Assembly (NCBI RefSeq): GCF_013415305.1
Contig: NZ_JACBXU010000001.1
Coordinates: 1,178,001-1,242,000, forward strand
DNA from: Pantoea sp. WMus005
GTDB lineage: Bacteria; Pseudomonadota; Gammaproteobacteria; Enterobacterales; Enterobacteriaceae
Direction: 5' to 3'
Length of the DNA stretch: 64,000 nt
Positions 26,648-36,800 of the stretch are shown piece after piece; positions within the stretch are counted from its first letter, which is position 1; each line of letters opens with the position of its first letter. Below the pieces are notes generated by a model, which was not told the DNA's origin, made no database searches, and worked only from the letters and a program-made list of their open reading frames with translations. The position numbers and the translations under genes were made by a program.

Positions 26648-27823
26648 ATGCAAAAAATGAACAATTCGCTGCAAAATTACGCGTGGGGCAGCAAAACGGC
26701 ATTAACTGAGCTTTACGGTATCGCAAATCCTCAGGGCCAGCCGATGGCGGAACTCTGGATGGGCGCGCATCCGAAAAGCCCCTCCACCGTGATCTATCAG
26801 GGTAGCGAGCGTTCCCTGCGTGACGTAATTGATGCCGCGCCTGTCACGATGCTCGGCGAGGCGGTGGCGCAGCGGTTTGGTGAACTGCCTTTCCTGTTCA
26901 AAGTGTTGTGTGCCGATCAGCCGCTGTCGATTCAGGTGCATCCCAGCAAACACGCGGCTGAGGTGGGTTTTGCCCGTGAGAATGCGGCGGGTATCCCACT
27001 GAGTGCGGCAGAGCGTAACTATAAAGATGCCAACCACAAGCCGGAACTGGTCTATGCGCTGACCCCCTTCCAGGCGATGAATGGCTTTCGCACGCTGACG
27101 CAGATGGTTTCACTGCTGGAGCCCGTCGCGGGCGCACATCCGCAGATTGCGCATTTTCTGCAGCATCCCGATCAGAATACGCTGGCCGCGCTGTTCTCTA
27201 CCCTGCTGTCACTGGAAGATGAGGCGAAATCGCTGGCGCTGGGCGTGCTGAAATCCGCGCTTAATGCGCAACAGGGCGAGCCGTGGGAAACCATCCGCAT
27301 GATTGCGGCAGAGTATCCTGACGACAGCGGCCTGTTTTCACCGCTGCTGCTGAACGTGATCACCCTGCAACCGGGTGAGGCGATGTTCCTCTACGCGGAA
27401 ACGCCGCACGCCTATCTGAAAGGGGTGGCGCTGGAGGTGATGGCAAACTCCGATAACGTGTTGCGGGCCGGTCTGACGCCAAAATATATCGATATCGCCG
27501 AGCTGATGGCTAACCTGAAGTTTGACGAGAAACCCGCCAGTGCCCTGCTGACCACGCCTGTGCAACAGGAAAACGCGTTGCGCTTCCCGATTCCGGTCGA
27601 GGATTTTGCCTTCGCTATTCATGCCCTGAACGCGGAGCCGCAATCGCTGACGCAGCAAAGCGCCGCCCTGCTGTTCTGTATCGAAGGCCAGGCGGTGATC
27701 GCTAAAGGCGAAGAGCAACTGACGCTGAAACCCGGCGAATCCTGCTTCATCGCCGCCAGCGAATCACCGGTTACGGCAGCCGGTACGGGCCGACTGGCGC
27801 GGGTATTTAATGACTTAGGGTGA
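26648..27823 (+). CDS. manA: Mannose-6-phosphate isomerase, class I
   Basis: 391 residues from the ATG at 26648; the GTG at 26630 would add six residues not seen in homologues. It interconverts fructose-6-phosphate and mannose-6-phosphate, feeding GDP-mannose and mannose use. Zinc-site motifs are present: IQVHPSKHAAE and NHKPELVYAL in the N-terminal half, and ETPHAYLKG in the middle. The beginning (NSLQNYAWGSKTALTELYG) is near-identical to E. coli ManA. It is divergent from fumC across a 196-bp promoter gap and is followed by a terminator. Confidence 0.95.
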   Translation: MQKMNNSLQNYAWGSKTALTELYGIANPQGQPMAELWMGAHPKSPSTVIYQGSERSLRDVIDAAPVTMLGEAVAQRFGELPFLFKVLCADQPLSIQVHPSKHAAEVGFARENAAGIPLSAAERNYKDANHKPELVYALTPFQAMNGFRTLTQMVSLLEPVAGAHPQIAHFLQHPDQNTLAALFSTLLSLEDEAKSLALGVLKSALNAQQGEPWETIRMIAAEYPDDSGLFSPLLLNVITLQPGEAMFLYAETPHAYLKGVALEVMANSDNVLRAGLTPKYIDIAELMANLKFDEKPASALLTTPVQQENALRFPIPVEDFAFAIHALNAEPQSLTQQSAALLFCIEGQAVIAKGEEQLTLKPGESCFIAASESPVTAAGTGRLARVFNDLG

Positions 27824-27875
27824 AGCGGCTGACGGAATGCCTGTTAACTGCTATTATTTCAACCTATTAGCTTTT

Positions 27876-27896
27876 AAACGCCTGCGGGCGTTTTTC
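27876..27896 (+). terminator. Terminator of manA
   Basis: AAACGCC (27876-27882), loop TGCG, GGCGTTT (27887-27893), then more T. Confidence 0.85.
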
Positions 27897-27955
27897 TTCG
27901 GTCGCTGGGGCAAACCTGCGGCATAAGCGGACTCATGGATAAGGACGAATCAGCA

Positions 27956-29455
27956 ATGAAAAAGACCAATGTTGCCGTAGGTGTGATTATCGCACTGGGC
28001 GTAGTCTGGACTGGCGCGGCATGGTTCACCGGCAAGCAGATTGAAAGCCACAGGGACCAGCTGGTGCAAAATGCCAATACCCAGCTGAATGCTTATGCCC
28101 CTAATAGCCGACTGAAGATCAGCTATCAGGACTATCAGCGCGGCGTGTTCAGCAGCAAAGTGAATCTGGTTGTTCAGGCTAACTCGCAGACGGAAGATAA
28201 TCCGCTGCTGAAGCCGGGTCAGAGCATCATCCTGAATGAGACCATCGATCACGGGCCTTTCCCGTTTGCTCAACTGAAGCATTTCAATCTGATCCCGAGC
28301 ATGGCGTCGGTGCATACCGAACTGGCTAACACCGATGCGGTGAAGAAGCTATTTGAGCTGACCGGCAATAAGTCCCTGATTAACGCAGATACCCGCATCG
28401 GCTACAGCGGTGCTACCGACACGGCGCTGCGCGTCCTGCCGGTTGATTATCAGAATGCGCAAACCGGCGAGCGTCTGGCCACCAATGGCGGCACCTTCAA
28501 CATCAGCGCAGATAATAAAGGCGATAAAGTGTCGCTGGACAGTGACGTTGATAGCCTCGCGCTGACCAGTAAAAATGAGATGGGTCAGCCAGTCCTCTTC
28601 ACCATCAATGGACTGAAGCTGAGTGGTAACACACACCTCAGCCCCGAAGGTGTACGTATCGGCGACCAGTCAGTGAATATTGAGAAGGTCAATGCCAGCA
28701 TCAATGGTCAGGATGCCCTGACGCTGAACAAAATGAAAGGCACCTCCTCTTTCGATAACAGTGCCGGAAAGATTGGCGGCGATATCGACTACAAGGTTGA
28801 AGGCATACAGTTGCAGAAGCAGGACTTTGGTCAGGCGGCGCTGAAAATGAAACTGTCCCAGTTTGATGCACAGGCGGTAAAAGCCTTCTCCGATCGTTAT
28901 AATGCGCAGATGCAGGAATTACTGAGCCAGCCTGGCGTCGCGGAAGACCCTATCCGCTATCAGGCGGGCGTGCATCAGATTCTGATGAGCAATCTGCCAA
29001 TGCTGCTGAAAGGCTCGCCATCCATCAGCATCGCGCCGCTGAGCTGGAAGAATGATAAAGGGGAAAGTACCTTTAACCTGACCGCCAGCTTCAACGACCC
29101 TTCTGCCGTAACCGGTGAAGCCCAGACCCTCAGCGCGATGGTTGACCGGGTTCTGAAGAACCTGGACAGCAAGCTGGTCATCAATATGCCGATGGCGACA
29201 GAAACCATGCATAAAGTGGGTCTGGCCGAGGGCTATCAGGCCGATGATGCGCAGAAACTGGCGGATCAACAGGTGAAAGGTCTGGCGGCAATGGGGCAAA
29301 TGTTCCGCCTGACTCAGCAGCAGGATAACAACATCGTGACCAGCCTGCAGTACGCCAACGGACAGGTGAACATGAACGGCGATAAAATGACGCTGGAGCA
29401 GTTCCTGTCCCGCTATATGCTGGGTATGCCGACCAGCGAAGGCATGCCACAGTAA
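27956..29455 (+). CDS. ydgA: YdgA family protein (DUF945)
   Basis: 499 residues from the ATG at 27956, which starts a typical N-terminal membrane anchor (KKTNVAVGVIIALGVVWTGAAW). The rest is a long, soluble, probably periplasmic region with repeated beta-rich stretches. Similarity to E. coli YdgA is evident in GVFSSKVNLVV, DHGPFPFAQLKHFNLIPSMAS and MGQMFRLTQQQDNNIVTSLQYANGQ. It follows manA as in E. coli. No catalytic motif was recognised; the function is not established. Confidence 0.88.
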   Translation: MKKTNVAVGVIIALGVVWTGAAWFTGKQIESHRDQLVQNANTQLNAYAPNSRLKISYQDYQRGVFSSKVNLVVQANSQTEDNPLLKPGQSIILNETIDHGPFPFAQLKHFNLIPSMASVHTELANTDAVKKLFELTGNKSLINADTRIGYSGATDTALRVLPVDYQNAQTGERLATNGGTFNISADNKGDKVSLDSDVDSLALTSKNEMGQPVLFTINGLKLSGNTHLSPEGVRIGDQSVNIEKVNASINGQDALTLNKMKGTSSFDNSAGKIGGDIDYKVEGIQLQKQDFGQAALKMKLSQFDAQAVKAFSDRYNAQMQELLSQPGVAEDPIRYQAGVHQILMSNLPMLLKGSPSISIAPLSWKNDKGESTFNLTASFNDPSAVTGEAQTLSAMVDRVLKNLDSKLVINMPMATETMHKVGLAEGYQADDAQKLADQQVKGLAAMGQMFRLTQQQDNNIVTSLQYANGQVNMNGDKMTLEQFLSRYMLGMPTSEGMPQ

Positions 29456-29472
29456 TTTAGCTGGCGTCCATT

Positions 29473-29496
29473 AAAGCGACCTTCGGGTCGCTTTTT
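29473..29496 (+). terminator. Terminator of ydgA
   Basis: GCGACC (29476-29481), loop TTCG, GGTCGC (29486-29491), then six T; A-tract on the left. Confidence 0.92.
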
Positions 29497-29645
29497 TCAT
29501 GTCTGCCCGCCGCAAACTGCCCTTTTCCCGCTAGTTATGGGTAATTAAGCAGCATCCGGCGCGACTGTTGCGCAAATCGCTGGCGCTGTTGCGCAAGATA
29601 TTTTTATAATGCTCTGCACTTCAACGACAACTGAGCGAGTGCGCC

Positions 29646-30641
29646 ATGATCGATTCTAAAATTCCTCTGACTGATATTCACCGCCATCTTGATGGCAACA
29701 TCCGTGCACAAACCATTCTTGATTTAGGTCGCCAGTTTAACCTTGCCATGCCCGCCACCACGCTTGAGACGCTGCTTCCCCATGTGCAGGTCGGCGAGAA
29801 TGAACCTGACCTGGTAAGCTTCCTGCAGAAGCTCGACTGGGGCGTGAAAGTGCTGGGCGATCTGGATGCCTGCCGCCGGATTGCGCAGGAGAATGTCGAA
29901 GATGCCGCGCGCGCGGGCATTCACTATGCCGAACTGCGTTTTTCCCCTGGCTACATGGCGATGACCCACAACCTGCCCATTGCCGGTGTGGTTGAAGCAG
30001 TAATCGATGGCGTGCGCGCTGGCTCTCAGCAGCACAATATCGACGTACGTCTGATTGGTATTATGAGCCGTACCTTTGGTGAAGATGCCTGCCTCAGCGA
30101 ACTGGAAGGTTTGCTTGCCCATCGCGACCACATCACTGCGGTCGATCTGGCGGGCGATGAGCTGGGCTTCCCGGGCAGTGAGTTCCTGAGCCACTTCACC
30201 CAGGCACGCGATGCCGGTTTCCGCGTTACCGTACATGCGGGTGAAGCCGCCGGACCCGAGAGCATCTGGCAGGCAATCCGGGAGCTGGGCGCTGAACGTA
30301 TTGGTCACGGTGTGAAAGCGATTGAAGATCGCGCGCTGATGGATTTCCTGGCGGAGCACCGTATTGGTATTGAATCCTGCCTGACATCTAATATCCAGAC
30401 CAGCACAGTGCCCTCGCTGGCGCAGCATCCACTGAAGATCTTCCTTGAGCATGGCATTCTGGCAACGATTAACACCGATGATCCGGCGGTTCAGGGCATT
30501 GAGCTGGCGCATGAGTATCAGCATGCCGCACCGGCTGCTGGCCTGAGCATGGCGCAGATGCGTCAGGCGCAGGAAAACGGTCTGACGATTGCCTTCCTGA
30601 GTGACGCTGAGAAAGCGGCTGTTCGCGCCCGCGTGCAGTAA
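29646..30641 (+). CDS. add: Adenosine deaminase
   Basis: 331 residues. It deaminates adenosine and deoxyadenosine to inosines in purine salvage. The zinc and catalytic residues are all in place: H12 and H14 (IHRHLDGN), H197 with E200 (VHAGEAAG), and D278-D279 (NTDDPAV). The start is at the only sensible ATG, four bases after the preceding gagtgc leader. It sits between ydgA and the convergent ydgJ, as in E. coli. Confidence 0.95.
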   Translation: MIDSKIPLTDIHRHLDGNIRAQTILDLGRQFNLAMPATTLETLLPHVQVGENEPDLVSFLQKLDWGVKVLGDLDACRRIAQENVEDAARAGIHYAELRFSPGYMAMTHNLPIAGVVEAVIDGVRAGSQQHNIDVRLIGIMSRTFGEDACLSELEGLLAHRDHITAVDLAGDELGFPGSEFLSHFTQARDAGFRVTVHAGEAAGPESIWQAIRELGAERIGHGVKAIEDRALMDFLAEHRIGIESCLTSNIQTSTVPSLAQHPLKIFLEHGILATINTDDPAVQGIELAHEYQHAAPAAGLSMAQMRQAQENGLTIAFLSDAEKAAVRARVQ

Positions 30642-30665
30642 TCTGCTCGCGTCAGCCATAAAAAA

Positions 30666-30687
30666 ACGGGCCGGATAACCGGCCCGT
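30666..30687. terminator. Bidirectional terminator between add and ydgJ
   Basis: ACGGGCCGG (30666-30674), loop ATAA, CCGGCCCGT (30679-30687). Six A on the left form a U-tract for ydgJ; add gets only a short T pair. Confidence 0.88.
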
Positions 30688-30715
30688 TCTGCTTTCTTCG
30701 CTGAGTACTCAGCGA

Positions 30716-31762
30716 TCAGACGCGCTTCAGCGACATTGTCTGGCGTTTCTCGGCGGATTGCAGACCCAGTTCGATCAGCTCCATCACCTGAATCGCCTCT
30801 TCTGCCGTCACCGGATTGTTCCCGCGTCCGGCAATCGCATCGCGAATGCCCGCATAATAAGCCGGGTAGTTGCCAGGCTGAGTCAGCTGCGTGGTTTCCG
30901 TCAGTGAATCATCATCAACCAGCGTCAGCGTGCCGTCGCGCATGTCATAACCCCAGTCTGCCTGCGGCGGGAAATCTCCCGACTTGAGGCGATCTTCCTG
31001 CGGGTCCAGACCATATTTGACGTAACTGCCGCGCGTGCCGTGGACGGTATAACGCGCGGATTCCGCCGCCACCAGCATGCTGGCGTGAAGCACGACACGG
31101 CGCTGCGGATAGGTCAGCGTGGCGTGGAAGTAGTCTGTGGTCTGCGCGCCCGGACGCATCTCGGCCAGATCGACATTAATGGCGACCGGCGGGCCAAACA
31201 GTTGCAGCGCCTGGTCCAGCAGATGTGGCCCAAGGTCATACCAGATTCCGCTGCCTGCGCCCTTCATTTCGCGCCAGCGATTACGCACTTCCAGACGGAA
31301 GCGGTCAAAATGCGATTCGAAATAGCGCACTTCACCCAGCGAGCCCGCCTCAAGCAGGGATTTCAGCGTCAGAAAATCACTGTCCCAGCGGCGGTTGTGG
31401 AACACTGAAAGCAGCAGACCTTTGGCTTTCGCCAGGGCATCCAGTTCGCGCGCCTGTGACAGCGTCACGGTGAACGGCTTATCAACCACCACATGCTTAC
31501 CGGCGTTCAGCGCCGCTTTTGCCAGCGGGAAGTGGGTGTCGTTGGGGGTAGGAATAACAATCAGTTGCAGCGTAGGGTCGTCCAGCAGCGCCTGAGGATC
31601 GGCCACCACCTTAACGGCAGGCCAGTCGGCATGGACTTTGCTGGCGTCGCTACTGGAAATGGCTGCCAGCTCGACGTCCGGTGTCCCGGCAATCAGCGGG
31701 GCGTGAAACGTTTTACTGGCAAAACCGTAGCCGATCAGACCAACACGTAATTTATCGCTCAT
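30716..31762 (-). CDS. ydgJ: Gfo/Idh/MocA-family oxidoreductase YdgJ
   Basis: 348 residues. The N-terminal Rossmann domain has GLIGYGFASKTFHAPLIAG, and the family Lys is in the motif VVVDKPFTVTLSQARELDA. The C-terminal alpha/beta domain carries SGIWYDLGPHLLDQALQLFG. It is close to E. coli YdgJ throughout. It probably oxidises or reduces a sugar or sugar alcohol with NAD(P); the substrate is unknown. It ends the conserved add-ydgJ pair; in E. coli cnu follows closely, whereas here about 15 kb of sugar genes intervene. Confidence 0.92.
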   Translation of the reverse strand: MSDKLRVGLIGYGFASKTFHAPLIAGTPDVELAAISSSDASKVHADWPAVKVVADPQALLDDPTLQLIVIPTPNDTHFPLAKAALNAGKHVVVDKPFTVTLSQARELDALAKAKGLLLSVFHNRRWDSDFLTLKSLLEAGSLGEVRYFESHFDRFRLEVRNRWREMKGAGSGIWYDLGPHLLDQALQLFGPPVAINVDLAEMRPGAQTTDYFHATLTYPQRRVVLHASMLVAAESARYTVHGTRGSYVKYGLDPQEDRLKSGDFPPQADWGYDMRDGTLTLVDDDSLTETTQLTQPGNYPAYYAGIRDAIAGRGNNPVTAEEAIQVMELIELGLQSAEKRQTMSLKRV

Positions 31763-31841
31763 TTTGATTCCTCTTTGTCGCTAACCTGATTGATTTAAGA
31801 CTATTAACCAGGTGAGGACAAGGCGGAATCTCCCGAAAAAA

Positions 31842-32759
31842 CTAAGAGATAGCACTCCGCGCCAGGGGCCAGGCCGTCTGCGCCGCCAGGCTGTCGTGTG
31901 CGTCCTGATTGCGGCGGCGGAAATCGCTGGGACTGACACCAACACGCTTGCGAAACACGCGTGAGAAGTAGAGCTGGTCGTCGTAACCCACTTCACGCCC
32001 TACCGAGGCGATCGGTTCCTGAGTGGTCTGCAGCAGCAGTTTGGCGCGGATGACCCGCTGATCCTCACGCCAGCGCAGCAGGTTCACACCCATCTGCTCG
32101 CGGAACAGGTGTGCCAGCCGCGACGGTGACAGGCAGACGTGGCGCGCCACCTCTTCGATCTTGACCTCGCTGGCGAGGTGGTTGGTCACATACTGGCAGG
32201 CTTCAATCACGCGCGGATCGCGGATTAACTGATGACTGCGCGGATCTTCTTCGACAGCACGCAGCAGCAGTCGCTCCAGCAGGTTCATCGCCAGCTCTTC
32301 CGCAAAACGACGGCCCGAGTTATGGGTCTGTTCGATGCTGGCAAACAAGCGGTCAAATTCGCCACGCAGCGATTCAGGCAGCAGCAGGCGTCCCACACCC
32401 TCCTGCTCATCCTGCCAGCGCAGCCAGTCGTGCCAGTAGGCGCGCGGGCGGAAATAGACCCAGCGGTGGAACCACTGCGGACTGTCCGGCGCGCGACCAT
32501 AATAGTGGGCAGTTTTCGGCTGAAACAGCAGCATTTCGCCCGGTTCGCAGTCAAACGCCCGCTCGCCGTCGAATACCCGTCCTTTGCCTTTAATGGTGAG
32601 ATTCAGAATGTAACCTTTCATGCCGTGCGGGCGATCGATAAAGAAATCGAGCGGGCCCTCAGCGGTGATGGGCGTCAGCCCCGCCACCAGCCAGGCATTG
32701 AATGAATAGCCAGGCAACAGGGGGTTTTGCTGCTCGGCCGGTAATTCGCGGTGATACAT
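31842..32759 (-). CDS. araC: Arabinose operon regulator AraC
   Basis: 305 residues, slightly longer than E. coli AraC (292). The N-terminal arabinose-binding cupin and dimer domain has [17 protein letters not shown] and [25 protein letters not shown]; two helix-turn-helix motifs follow ([21 protein letters not shown] and [21 protein letters not shown]). It lies 76 bp downstream of araH in the same direction, so it may be read from the araFGH transcript, unlike E. coli where araC is divergent from araBAD. A 15-20-residue C-terminal tail is extra. Confidence 0.92.
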   Translation of the reverse strand: MYHRELPAEQQNPLLPGYSFNAWLVAGLTPITAEGPLDFFIDRPHGMKGYILNLTIKGKGRVFDGERAFDCEPGEMLLFQPKTAHYYGRAPDSPQWFHRWVYFRPRAYWHDWLRWQDEQEGVGRLLLPESLRGEFDRLFASIEQTHNSGRRFAEELAMNLLERLLLRAVEEDPRSHQLIRDPRVIEACQYVTNHLASEVKIEEVARHVCLSPSRLAHLFREQMGVNLLRWREDQRVIRAKLLLQTTQEPIASVGREVGYDDQLYFSRVFRKRVGVSPSDFRRRNQDAHDSLAAQTAWPLARSAIS

Positions 32760-32835
32760 AGCGTCCTCACTCAGTCTGTTATTGTTCGGATAGTCCGCAA
32801 AGGCGTCTGCCTCTGCGGACCAACGGCTCGCTCAA

Positions 32836-33819
32836 TCAGGCTTTTTTCTGTTTGTAACGGTCAAAAATCACCGCTGCTAACAGTATCAGACCGCGCACCA
32901 CATACTGTGAGAACGGCGAGATATTCAATAAATTCATCGCATTCTCGACGGTGCCGAGAATTAATACCCCTGCCACCACGTAGGAAATCTTACCGATACC
33001 GCCCTTCAGTGACACGCCACCCAGTACGCAGGCAGAAATCACCACCAGCTCATAGCCGATGGACGTCATAGGCTGACCACTGGTCATACGTGATGCCAGG
33101 ATGATGCCCGCTGCTGCTGAAACCAGACCGGAAAGAATAAAGATGATGATGCGGGTACGTACCACCGGCACACCGGCCAGGCGCGCTGCCTCTTCATTAC
33201 CGCCAATCGCCAGCGTATTACGGCCAAAGGTGGTTTTGTTGAGCAGGAAGCCGAAGATCAGCATGGTGGCCAGCGTCAGCCAGATTGGCGCAGGCACGCC
33301 AAACCAGTTAGCGAAGCCCAGTTCAAAGAAGCGCTCATCTTCAATACCAACCGCTTTACCGTCAGAGAAGATATACGCCAGGCCGCGCACGATCTGCATC
33401 GTCGCCAGCGTGGTGATCAGCGCGTTGATTTTGAGACGGGCGATCACAAAGCCGTTGATAAAACCGGTGATCATGCCGAGCACCAGACCGGCGCCGACAC
33501 CAATCCACAGGCTCTCGGTCATGTTGATCACCACGGCGGTGACAACCCCCGCACAGGCGATAACAGAAGCGACCGACAGGTCAAAATCACCGGAGGCCAG
33601 ACAGAACAGCATGCCGCAGGCGACCATGCCGGACATCGACATCGCCAGTCCCAGGCCTTTCATATTGATAAACGAGCCAAAGTTCGGCACAAAAATCGCA
33701 CAGACAATAAACAGCAGTGCAAATACTACCAGCATGCCGAAGTTGTCCCAGATGCGACCTAACCGCAGGCCACCGCGTGAAGCGGGCTGCGGCGTATTTG
33801 AGGTCGTGGATGAAGCCAT
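32836..33819 (-). CDS. araH: L-arabinose ABC transporter permease AraH
   Basis: 327 residues with about eight to ten membrane helices and the BPD2-type permease signature seen in sugar importers (ASGDFDLSVASVIACAG, AIGGNEEAARLAGVP, GRGL-like C-terminal part). It is 12 bp downstream of araG, in the order binding protein, ATPase, permease. It forms the membrane channel of the high-affinity arabinose importer. Confidence 0.92.
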   Translation of the reverse strand: MASSTTSNTPQPASRGGLRLGRIWDNFGMLVVFALLFIVCAIFVPNFGSFINMKGLGLAMSMSGMVACGMLFCLASGDFDLSVASVIACAGVVTAVVINMTESLWIGVGAGLVLGMITGFINGFVIARLKINALITTLATMQIVRGLAYIFSDGKAVGIEDERFFELGFANWFGVPAPIWLTLATMLIFGFLLNKTTFGRNTLAIGGNEEAARLAGVPVVRTRIIIFILSGLVSAAAGIILASRMTSGQPMTSIGYELVVISACVLGGVSLKGGIGKISYVVAGVLILGTVENAMNLLNISPFSQYVVRGLILLAAVIFDRYKQKKA

Positions 33820-33831
33820 GATGATCTCCTG

Positions 33832-35352
33832 TCAGGCCACGGCGGCCGCTTGAGTGGTTTTGGGCATCGCCAGGCTCAGCGTCTGCTGCTCCGTGGCGTC
33901 GTCGTGCAGCAGTTCACCGGCAATGGCACCTTCACGCATCACAACGATGCGATCGGCGAGGCCCATCACTTCCGGTAAATCGCTTGAGGCGAACAGCACC
34001 GCAATGCCCCGGTTCGCCAGCTGATAAATCAGGTTATAAATTTCATGTTTGGCACCGACGTCGATGCCGCGCGTTGGCTCATCCAGCAGGATCACTTTCA
34101 TATCCTCAGAGAGCCAGCGACCCAGAATCGCCTTCTGCTGGTTACCGCCAGAGAGATTCATGATCAGCTGATCGGCGCTGGGCGTTTTAATGTTCAGTGA
34201 GCGGATATGGCTGTCAGCATTCTTGTTTTCCCAGCCGTTTTTAATCAGGCAACCGGCAGTGAGATTGTGCCGACGGGCGCTGATATTGATGTTGTCGCGC
34301 ACCGAGTGCACGGGAATAATGCCCTCAGCTTTGCGGTCTTCCGGGCAGAGCATAATGCCGGCGCGGATGGCGTCGATAGGCTCCCTCAGCGGCAAAGGCT
34401 TGCCGTCCAGAATCACCTGACCACCGCGCAGACGCGTGCCGCCAAACAGGCCTTTCAGCAGTTCACTGCGTCCGGCACCGACCAGGCCAAACAGTCCCAC
34501 GATTTCACCGGCATGGACTTTCAGCGAAATAGGCGTACGCACGCCCTTGGCTTCGACCTTGTCCAGTTCGAGACGCACTTCCCCTTTAGGACGCGGTGAG
34601 TAGCCATAGATATCCCCCAGGTTACGTCCCACCATCGCCTGCACCAGATCGTCATGATGGGTGTTAGCCATGTCAGTAAACGTCCGCACGTAGCGGCCAT
34701 CTTTAAAGACGGTGATGGCATCGCTGAGGGCGAAGATCTCTTCCATGCGGTGTGACACGTAGAGCACCACCCGGCCCTCCTCGCGGAGCTGGCGGATGAC
34801 GCGGAACAGGTTGTCGATTTCGCGTGCCGAGAGGGAACTGGTTGGCTCATCAAAGGCGATAATGCGCGCATTGCGCGCCAGCGCTTTGGCAATCTCCACC
34901 ATCTGCCACTGCCCCAGCGACAGGTACTTCAGCGGCATATCGGGGTCGATATCCATGCCGAGGTTTTTCAGCTGCACGCCCGCCTCAAAGCGCATCAGCT
35001 TACGGTTAACCAGACCATGTTTGTGCGGGATCTGACCGAGATAGATGTTCTCTGCCACGCTCATTTCCGGCACCAGATGCAGTTCCTGGTAAATAATGGC
35101 GACGCCCGCGTCCAGCGCATCCGTTGTGCGCTGAAAACTCATCGGCTTGCCTTTAATGCGAATCTCACCGCCGCTCGGCTGATAACTGCCGCTGAGTATT
35201 TTTAACAGTGTCGATTTGCCTGCGCCGTTCTCGCCCATCAGCGCGTGAACTTCACCGCCACGGCAGTCGAAGGAGATATCCTGCAACGCTTTCACGCCAG
35301 GGAAAGTTTTACTGATGCCATGAAACGACAGAAATGCTGAATCAGTGTTCAT
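33832..35352 (-). CDS. araG: L-arabinose ABC transporter ATPase AraG
   Basis: 506 residues with two ABC domains. The first has Walker [10 protein letters not shown] and a Q-loop ([24 protein letters not shown]). The second lacks a canonical Walker A, as usual in the family, but has the signature [16 protein letters not shown] and Walker [15 protein letters not shown]. The ATG at 35352 was chosen because AGGA stands five bases before it; the GTG at 35364 has no such site. It energises arabinose uptake. Confidence 0.94.
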   Translation of the reverse strand: MNTDSAFLSFHGISKTFPGVKALQDISFDCRGGEVHALMGENGAGKSTLLKILSGSYQPSGGEIRIKGKPMSFQRTTDALDAGVAIIYQELHLVPEMSVAENIYLGQIPHKHGLVNRKLMRFEAGVQLKNLGMDIDPDMPLKYLSLGQWQMVEIAKALARNARIIAFDEPTSSLSAREIDNLFRVIRQLREEGRVVLYVSHRMEEIFALSDAITVFKDGRYVRTFTDMANTHHDDLVQAMVGRNLGDIYGYSPRPKGEVRLELDKVEAKGVRTPISLKVHAGEIVGLFGLVGAGRSELLKGLFGGTRLRGGQVILDGKPLPLREPIDAIRAGIMLCPEDRKAEGIIPVHSVRDNINISARRHNLTAGCLIKNGWENKNADSHIRSLNIKTPSADQLIMNLSGGNQQKAILGRWLSEDMKVILLDEPTRGIDVGAKHEIYNLIYQLANRGIAVLFASSDLPEVMGLADRIVVMREGAIAGELLHDDATEQQTLSLAMPKTTQAAAVA

Positions 35353-35421
35353 GTTAATCCTCACTCTTTCGCGCCACCGGCCTGTCAGGGCGGGCGACGC
35401 GAAATGGGCTATTAAGGATGC

Positions 35422-35439
35422 CGGGCTGCGAACAGCCCG
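35422..35439 (-). terminator. araF-araG intercistronic hairpin
   Basis: CGGGCTG (35422-35428), loop CGAA, CAGCCCG (35433-35439), between the araF stop and araG start. It is not followed by a clear U-tract. Such hairpins after binding-protein genes usually protect the upstream mRNA or reduce downstream expression. Confidence 0.6.
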
Positions 35440-35451
35440 ACAGGCTCAGAG

Positions 35452-36435
35452 TTACATCAGTCCTTTTTTCGCCAGTTCGGTTTTGAAGTTGTCACGGGTG
35501 ATCAGCACCACATCTGTAACTTCGGTGAATTTCGGTGGCTCTTCACCTTTGCTGACCCAGTTGTAGAGCATCTGGCTGCTTTTGTAGCCGTGGATATCCG
35601 GGCTTGGCAGCAGCGAACCGTAGAAGCCGGTCGCCTTGTCTTTAGACAGTTCACTGATGGCATCGACGCCGTTAATGCCGATACCGATGACGTCAGCCGC
35701 TTTAAAGCCCTGACCTTCAGTCGCACGCACGCCGCCCAGCACGGTGTTGTCGTTCATGCCGACAATCAGCCAGTGTTTGACTTCAGGATGCTGCACCAGC
35801 AGGGAGTTACCGGCGTCAAACGCGCCAGGGATATCATTGGATTTGGTTGGGACCTGATAGATCTGAGCTGCCGGGAAACCAGCGGCTTTGATCGCGTCCA
35901 TTGAGCCGCCGGTACGACGACGTGCGGTGTCGAGTTCGTTCGCGGTAATCGCCATCACGCCGGTGGTTTTCACATCCCAGCCGCGCTTCTGCATCTCTTT
36001 ATAGAGTTCCTGACCCTGACGCTCACCAATTTTGGTGGCCGCCATCATCACCAGCGGTACGGTGTCCATTGGCTTGCCTTTGGCGGTCACGAACTGGTCA
36101 TCTACCGCGATGACTTTCAGACCGTAGCCACGCGCTTTTGCCATGATGGCGGAGCCCAGTTTCGGATCGGGGGTACAGATGACAAAACCTTTTGCGCCGT
36201 TCGCCGCCAGGCTGTCGATGGCATTCAGGGTTTTTTCACCATCCGGCACGGCAATTTTAATGACATCAAAGCCAAGATCTTTGCCCGCTTTATCGGCGAA
36301 TTTCCATTCAGTCTGGAACCAGGGTTCTTCTGGTTGCTTGACTAAAAAACCCAGCTTCATGGTCTCGGCGATAGCGGATTGTGACATAACCGCTGCCAGG
36401 CCGATGGCCGCGAATGCTTTAGTGAATTTATGCAT
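35452..36435 (-). CDS. araF: Periplasmic L-arabinose-binding protein AraF
   Basis: 327 residues with a signal peptide (MHKFTKAFAAIGLAAVMSQSAIA, cleavage about residue 23). The mature part is a two-lobed sugar-binding protein of the ribose/arabinose type: ETMKLGFLVKQPEEPWFQTEWKFAD at the start and VIGIGINGVDAISELSKDKATGFYGSLLPSPDIHG in the ligand hinge region. It is first in araFGH and divergent from araBA. Confidence 0.94.
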   Translation of the reverse strand: MHKFTKAFAAIGLAAVMSQSAIAETMKLGFLVKQPEEPWFQTEWKFADKAGKDLGFDVIKIAVPDGEKTLNAIDSLAANGAKGFVICTPDPKLGSAIMAKARGYGLKVIAVDDQFVTAKGKPMDTVPLVMMAATKIGERQGQELYKEMQKRGWDVKTTGVMAITANELDTARRRTGGSMDAIKAAGFPAAQIYQVPTKSNDIPGAFDAGNSLLVQHPEVKHWLIVGMNDNTVLGGVRATEGQGFKAADVIGIGINGVDAISELSKDKATGFYGSLLPSPDIHGYKSSQMLYNWVSKGEEPPKFTEVTDVVLITRDNFKTELAKKGLM

Positions 36436-36800
36436 GATGCTCTCCGGTACCAGGTTATTTTTCGCTGCTAATAACGAATCGGTGTAAACGCTACCAGTTT
36501 GTTTTGTTTTGTGGGTACAGCCATAAATCAGTGCGTTAGGCTGGCATGTGCTGACAGACTGTCCAGACGCTGGGCTAGTTTTAGCGGTATTAGCGAAGAA
36601 AAATGTAGAGCGGTATCACACATTAAAATCACGACAAAATGATCCATATATTCAGCAAATTTAACCGGACCTTAACTTTTGCAATGGATCACAAAATCAC
36701 TGCCGATGACAGAAAAGTGCATATTGTCAGCCAGCGATGACTAACTGATTTGGCGCGCCGAACCCAGGATACAGGAGTTAACTAACTACAGGAGATTCCG
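36436..36800. promoter_or_regulatory. araF-araB divergent control region
   Basis: 365 bp without a gene. Two inverted words, TGATCCAT (36640-36647) and ATGGATCA (36684-36691), each extended by an A/T-rich arm with ACAAAAT, resemble the TCCATA end of AraC half-sites and could be AraC-binding sites for the two divergent promoters. I found no convincing CRP site. The araB ribosome site AGGAG is at about 36789-36793. Confidence 0.5.

Noticed and set aside
36604..36620. TCACA with a TGTAG upstream as a CRP site in the ara region
   Set aside because: Spacing is seven rather than six and the left half is poor.
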